Below are positions 5,546 to 7,852 of a stretch of DNA of 7,852 bases, in pieces (position 1 is the first letter of the stretch; each line of letters starts with the position of its first letter). The notes beneath the pieces are model-generated. The model saw only the letters and a program-made list of their open reading frames with translations, was not told the DNA's origin and searched no databases. This DNA comes from Candidatus Gastranaerophilales bacterium. GTDB taxonomy: Bacteria > Cyanobacteriota > Vampirovibrionia > Gastranaerophilales > Gastranaerophilaceae. Both the position numbers and the translations under genes were made by a program. Where the stretch lies: contig CALUUL010000070.1 of NCBI GenBank assembly GCA_944323945.1, positions 1 through 7,852 on the forward strand, given 5' to 3'.

Positions 5546-7852
5546 CTATAAATCTGCCAGCTTACATAAATGTTTATAACTACAATACTCACAAGCTTTT
5601 TTATTATCAAACTCCGGTTTAAAATTTAGACTTAATATATTCTCATATGCATACTTTATTTTTGATTCAATTATTTTATTATCATCTTCTGTCAAATTAA
5701 TATAAAAATTATTATCAGGCTCTTCAACAAAAATCAAACCTGCCTTTGTAACCTTTATATTAGACTGTTGTTTCTCATATGCATATTTATAGAAACGTAA
5801 TTGATTAAGATAATTCTCATAATCTTTTCCATCTGCAATTTGTGACTTTGATTTAGAACTACCGGTTTTATAGTCATATAATTCAATAGTACCATCATTA
5901 TTTTTTTCAATTCTATCTATAAATCCTTTTAAAAAATAATTTTCAAAAGGAACATAATTAAAAGAATATTCTGTAGAATAAATCCTATAATAAGGAGTTT
6001 CAACCATCTGTTTATAGTATTTATCAATACATTTTATACCTCTTATTTTGAATTCTTCTCTTTTTTCCTCAGTCTCAAATTTTTCTTTAGATAGATTTTT
6101 CTCAAATGATTTAACAACTTCATCTTTTATAGGATATTGAGAATTTTCTTTTGCATATTGCACTACCCATTGCAAAGTTCTATGTATTGCACTACCATAA
6201 TGAGCACCTGCAGTTTCTTTATCTAACACAGGTATATTTAAAACATATGAATACAAAAAACATCTTGGACAGTTCAAATAACTATTTAAAGTACTTGGAC
6301 TTATTATAAAGTTTTCAATTCTAGCCTTTAATTGATCTTTAAATGCTTTAGCATAGTCAAATGGTTCTTTTTTTAGCATTTGAGCAACTTCCAACAGATA
6401 CTCTTCTTTCTCAAGTTCATGATTATATGATTCAACCAGGTTATCATCTAGAATCACATCTGATAAATACGTAGTTAACTCTTGGGGATTAGTATCTACA
6501 GCATTCGAATATGATAAATAAAGAGAATGTTTTGCTCTTGTTACCCCAACAAATAACAGCCTTAACTGTTCTGAACGTCTTTGAATATCCTCATCTGTTT
6601 TTTTATCTGATTTATCTATAGGAAGCGACATTGTATTATTCACACGTTTCCCTTCCCATTTTTTTGCTATTAAATTAGGCATGAAAACATATTCAAATTC
6701 TCTACCTTTTGAACCATGCATAGTTAAAAGCTGAATTGCATTTTGAGTATAATCTTCTTTATCTATTGTTATTGGAATATTACTTTCAAAGGCAGTATCA
6801 AGATGTTCAAGAAAATCGCCAAGCCAAGCTCCTTTTTTTATGTATAAAAATGATTGTGCCTCATCTATTATTTTCTTTATTGCATATATGTTTTCACTTT
6901 TATTTATTTCATTCTTTAAAAAGAAATCTAAAATACCGGTTCTATTTATAACTTCAATTATTAAATCTTTTATATTTAAATTACTTTTTAATCCAATTAA
7001 TGAATCAAAGGTTTGAATAAAAGATTTAACCCTTAAGGAATTCGACCAGTTATAACCATTTTCTATTCCCAACTTTATATTAGATATTAAATCTTTATGA
7101 TTTAATCTATTTTGTTCTAACAGATATGAATAGTCCTCATTAGAGAAATTAAACGGTTCAGCTAAAAGCAGTCCGAATAATTTATCTCCATTAAATTCAT
7201 GATTTAATAATGCCTTTAAATAGAAATATATTACGAGTGTAGATTTTATATCAAAAATATTTTTAGATTCTTTTATTTGAAATTGAATATTCTTAGCTTC
7301 TAATAAACTTGCAAAAGTATTAAGTTCATTATTCTCTCTGGTTAAAATAGCAATTTTAGATAGATCTTTTTCCCCTTCTTTATTTATTGGAATATTATCA
7401 GAGCTTATAATTTTCTCAATTTCTTTTACTATAAAATTATTTTCTTGCTTAATATCAGCAAAACCATGAAATTGAATTTTCTTATTTAGTGGAGTTATTT
7501 GAGGATTTTTCGCAATTAAAACTTTTGAGATATTATATTTTGAAAAATCTTCATTATATTCTAATCTTGTTTTATCTTGAGAAATAATTTTATAGCTAAA
7601 ATCTAAAATATTCTGAGTTGAACGATTATTTTCATTTAAACAAATAACCTTTGTTTGAGGATACTTTATAAGAAATTTTTCTAAAGTATCAGTTTTAGCA
7701 CCTTGAAATTCATATATTATTTGATCATCATCTCCAACAACAAATATATTTTCTGAATTTGCACCTTCTGCAAGTTTAAAAACAATACTATTTTGTGAAT
7801 AATTTGTATCCTGATACTCATCAACCAAAAAATATTGATATTTTGATGAAAC
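5546..7852 (-). CDS. UvrD/Rep-type helicase fused to Fe-S PD-(D/E)XK nuclease, N-terminus beyond window
   Basis: The frame is open to position 7852; the TTG at 7828 is an internal leucine codon (the edge reads VSSKYQYF, then LVDEYQDT), so motif I with the Walker A lysine lies outside. Counting that leucine as residue 1: motif II VDEYQDT (2-8), motif III VVGDDDQIIYEFQGA (30-44), motif IV LNENNRS (64-70), motif V TMHGSKGREFEYVF (369-382), motif VI LLFVGVTRAK (424-433). A nuclease domain follows: SPSTLNSYLNCPRC with Cys520, GSAIHR with His549, GFIDRI with Asp638, YDYKTG with Asp652 and Lys654, QLRFYKYAY (676-684), and a final C-x2-C-x5-C (746, 749, 755). Cys520 plus these three match the [4Fe-4S] staple of AddB/AdnB-type nucleases. 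All expected catalytic residues are present. By family it is a 3'-5' translocase that resects double-strand breaks for recombination, in the cytoplasm. A dedicated terminator follows. Confidence 0.93.
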   Translation of the reverse strand, partial: VSSKYQYFLVDEYQDTNYSQNSIVFKLAEGANSENIFVVGDDDQIIYEFQGAKTDTLEKFLIKYPQTKVICLNENNRSTQNILDFSYKIISQDKTRLEYNEDFSKYNISKVLIAKNPQITPLNKKIQFHGFADIKQENNFIVKEIEKIISSDNIPINKEGEKDLSKIAILTRENNELNTFASLLEAKNIQFQIKESKNIFDIKSTLVIYFYLKALLNHEFNGDKLFGLLLAEPFNFSNEDYSYLLEQNRLNHKDLISNIKLGIENGYNWSNSLRVKSFIQTFDSLIGLKSNLNIKDLIIEVINRTGILDFFLKNEINKSENIYAIKKIIDEAQSFLYIKKGAWLGDFLEHLDTAFESNIPITIDKEDYTQNAIQLLTMHGSKGREFEYVFMPNLIAKKWEGKRVNNTMSLPIDKSDKKTDEDIQRRSEQLRLLFVGVTRAKHSLYLSYSNAVDTNPQELTTYLSDVILDDNLVESYNHELEKEEYLLEVAQMLKKEPFDYAKAFKDQLKARIENFIISPSTLNSYLNCPRCFLYSYVLNIPVLDKETAGAHYGSAIHRTLQWVVQYAKENSQYPIKDEVVKSFEKNLSKEKFETEEKREEFKIRGIKCIDKYYKQMVETPYYRIYSTEYSFNYVPFENYFLKGFIDRIEKNNDGTIELYDYKTGSSKSKSQIADGKDYENYLNQLRFYKYAYEKQQSNIKVTKAGLIFVEEPDNNFYINLTEDDNKIIESKIKYAYENILSLNFKPEFDNKKACEYCSYKHLCKLADL

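Noticed and set aside
6736..6951. Plus-strand open frame of 71 codons rich in Leu, Phe and Tyr
   Set aside because: It is antisense to the helicase-nuclease gene; its hydrophobicity reflects AT-rich complement sequence.

Overview
This is a low-GC bacterial window that I would place, with moderate confidence, in the non-photosynthetic cyanobacterial sister class Vampirovibrionia (order Gastranaerophilales, gut or anaerobic 'Melainabacteria'). The reasons are the AT-rich composition, an oxygen-sensitive acyl-CoA dehydratase activase typical of anaerobes, a left-edge gene beginning MGLAASQ (a start I associate from memory with a protein family of that lineage), and a multi-span unknown protein of a type I also associate with those genomes. 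A low-GC Clostridia-like anaerobe is the main alternative. No rRNA, tRNA, CRISPR array, insertion sequence or integrase is visible.

Layout. On the minus strand at the left are the first 27 codons of the MGLAASQ-type gene, its strong ribosome binding site and an upstream region holding two 17-base pseudopalindromes. Next, also on the minus strand, is a complete BadF/HgdC-type activase (187-1182) with both Fe-S cysteines and an extra cysteine-rich tail. A 149-base divergent intergenic region leads to two plus-strand genes 53 bases apart. The first encodes an unrecognised 561-residue membrane protein that looks like three copies of a membrane-hairpin module. The second encodes a 513-residue TPR protein made largely of alternating TPR types. 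Facing them, 7 bases beyond the TPR stop codon, is a small PLP-fold aminotransferase-like gene that appears C-terminally short. Upstream of it on the same strand is a clear intrinsic terminator, and then a large UvrD-type helicase fused to a Fe-S PD-(D/E)XK nuclease, whose N-terminus lies beyond the right edge.

How the parts relate. The membrane protein and TPR protein are probably co-transcribed and may act together, but nothing gives a function. The helicase-nuclease is a DNA-end processing enzyme of the AddAB/AdnAB kind. The activase should energise a 2-hydroxyacyl-CoA dehydratase-like partner that is not in the window. Base composition changes sharply: activase lines I counted by hand are about 40% GC, while sampled lines from the TPR and helicase genes are mostly 15-33%. 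The window is best read as an ordinary metabolic gene next to lineage-specific or accessory genes. I see no classic defence island. The best candidate for something undescribed is the membrane protein/TPR pair.
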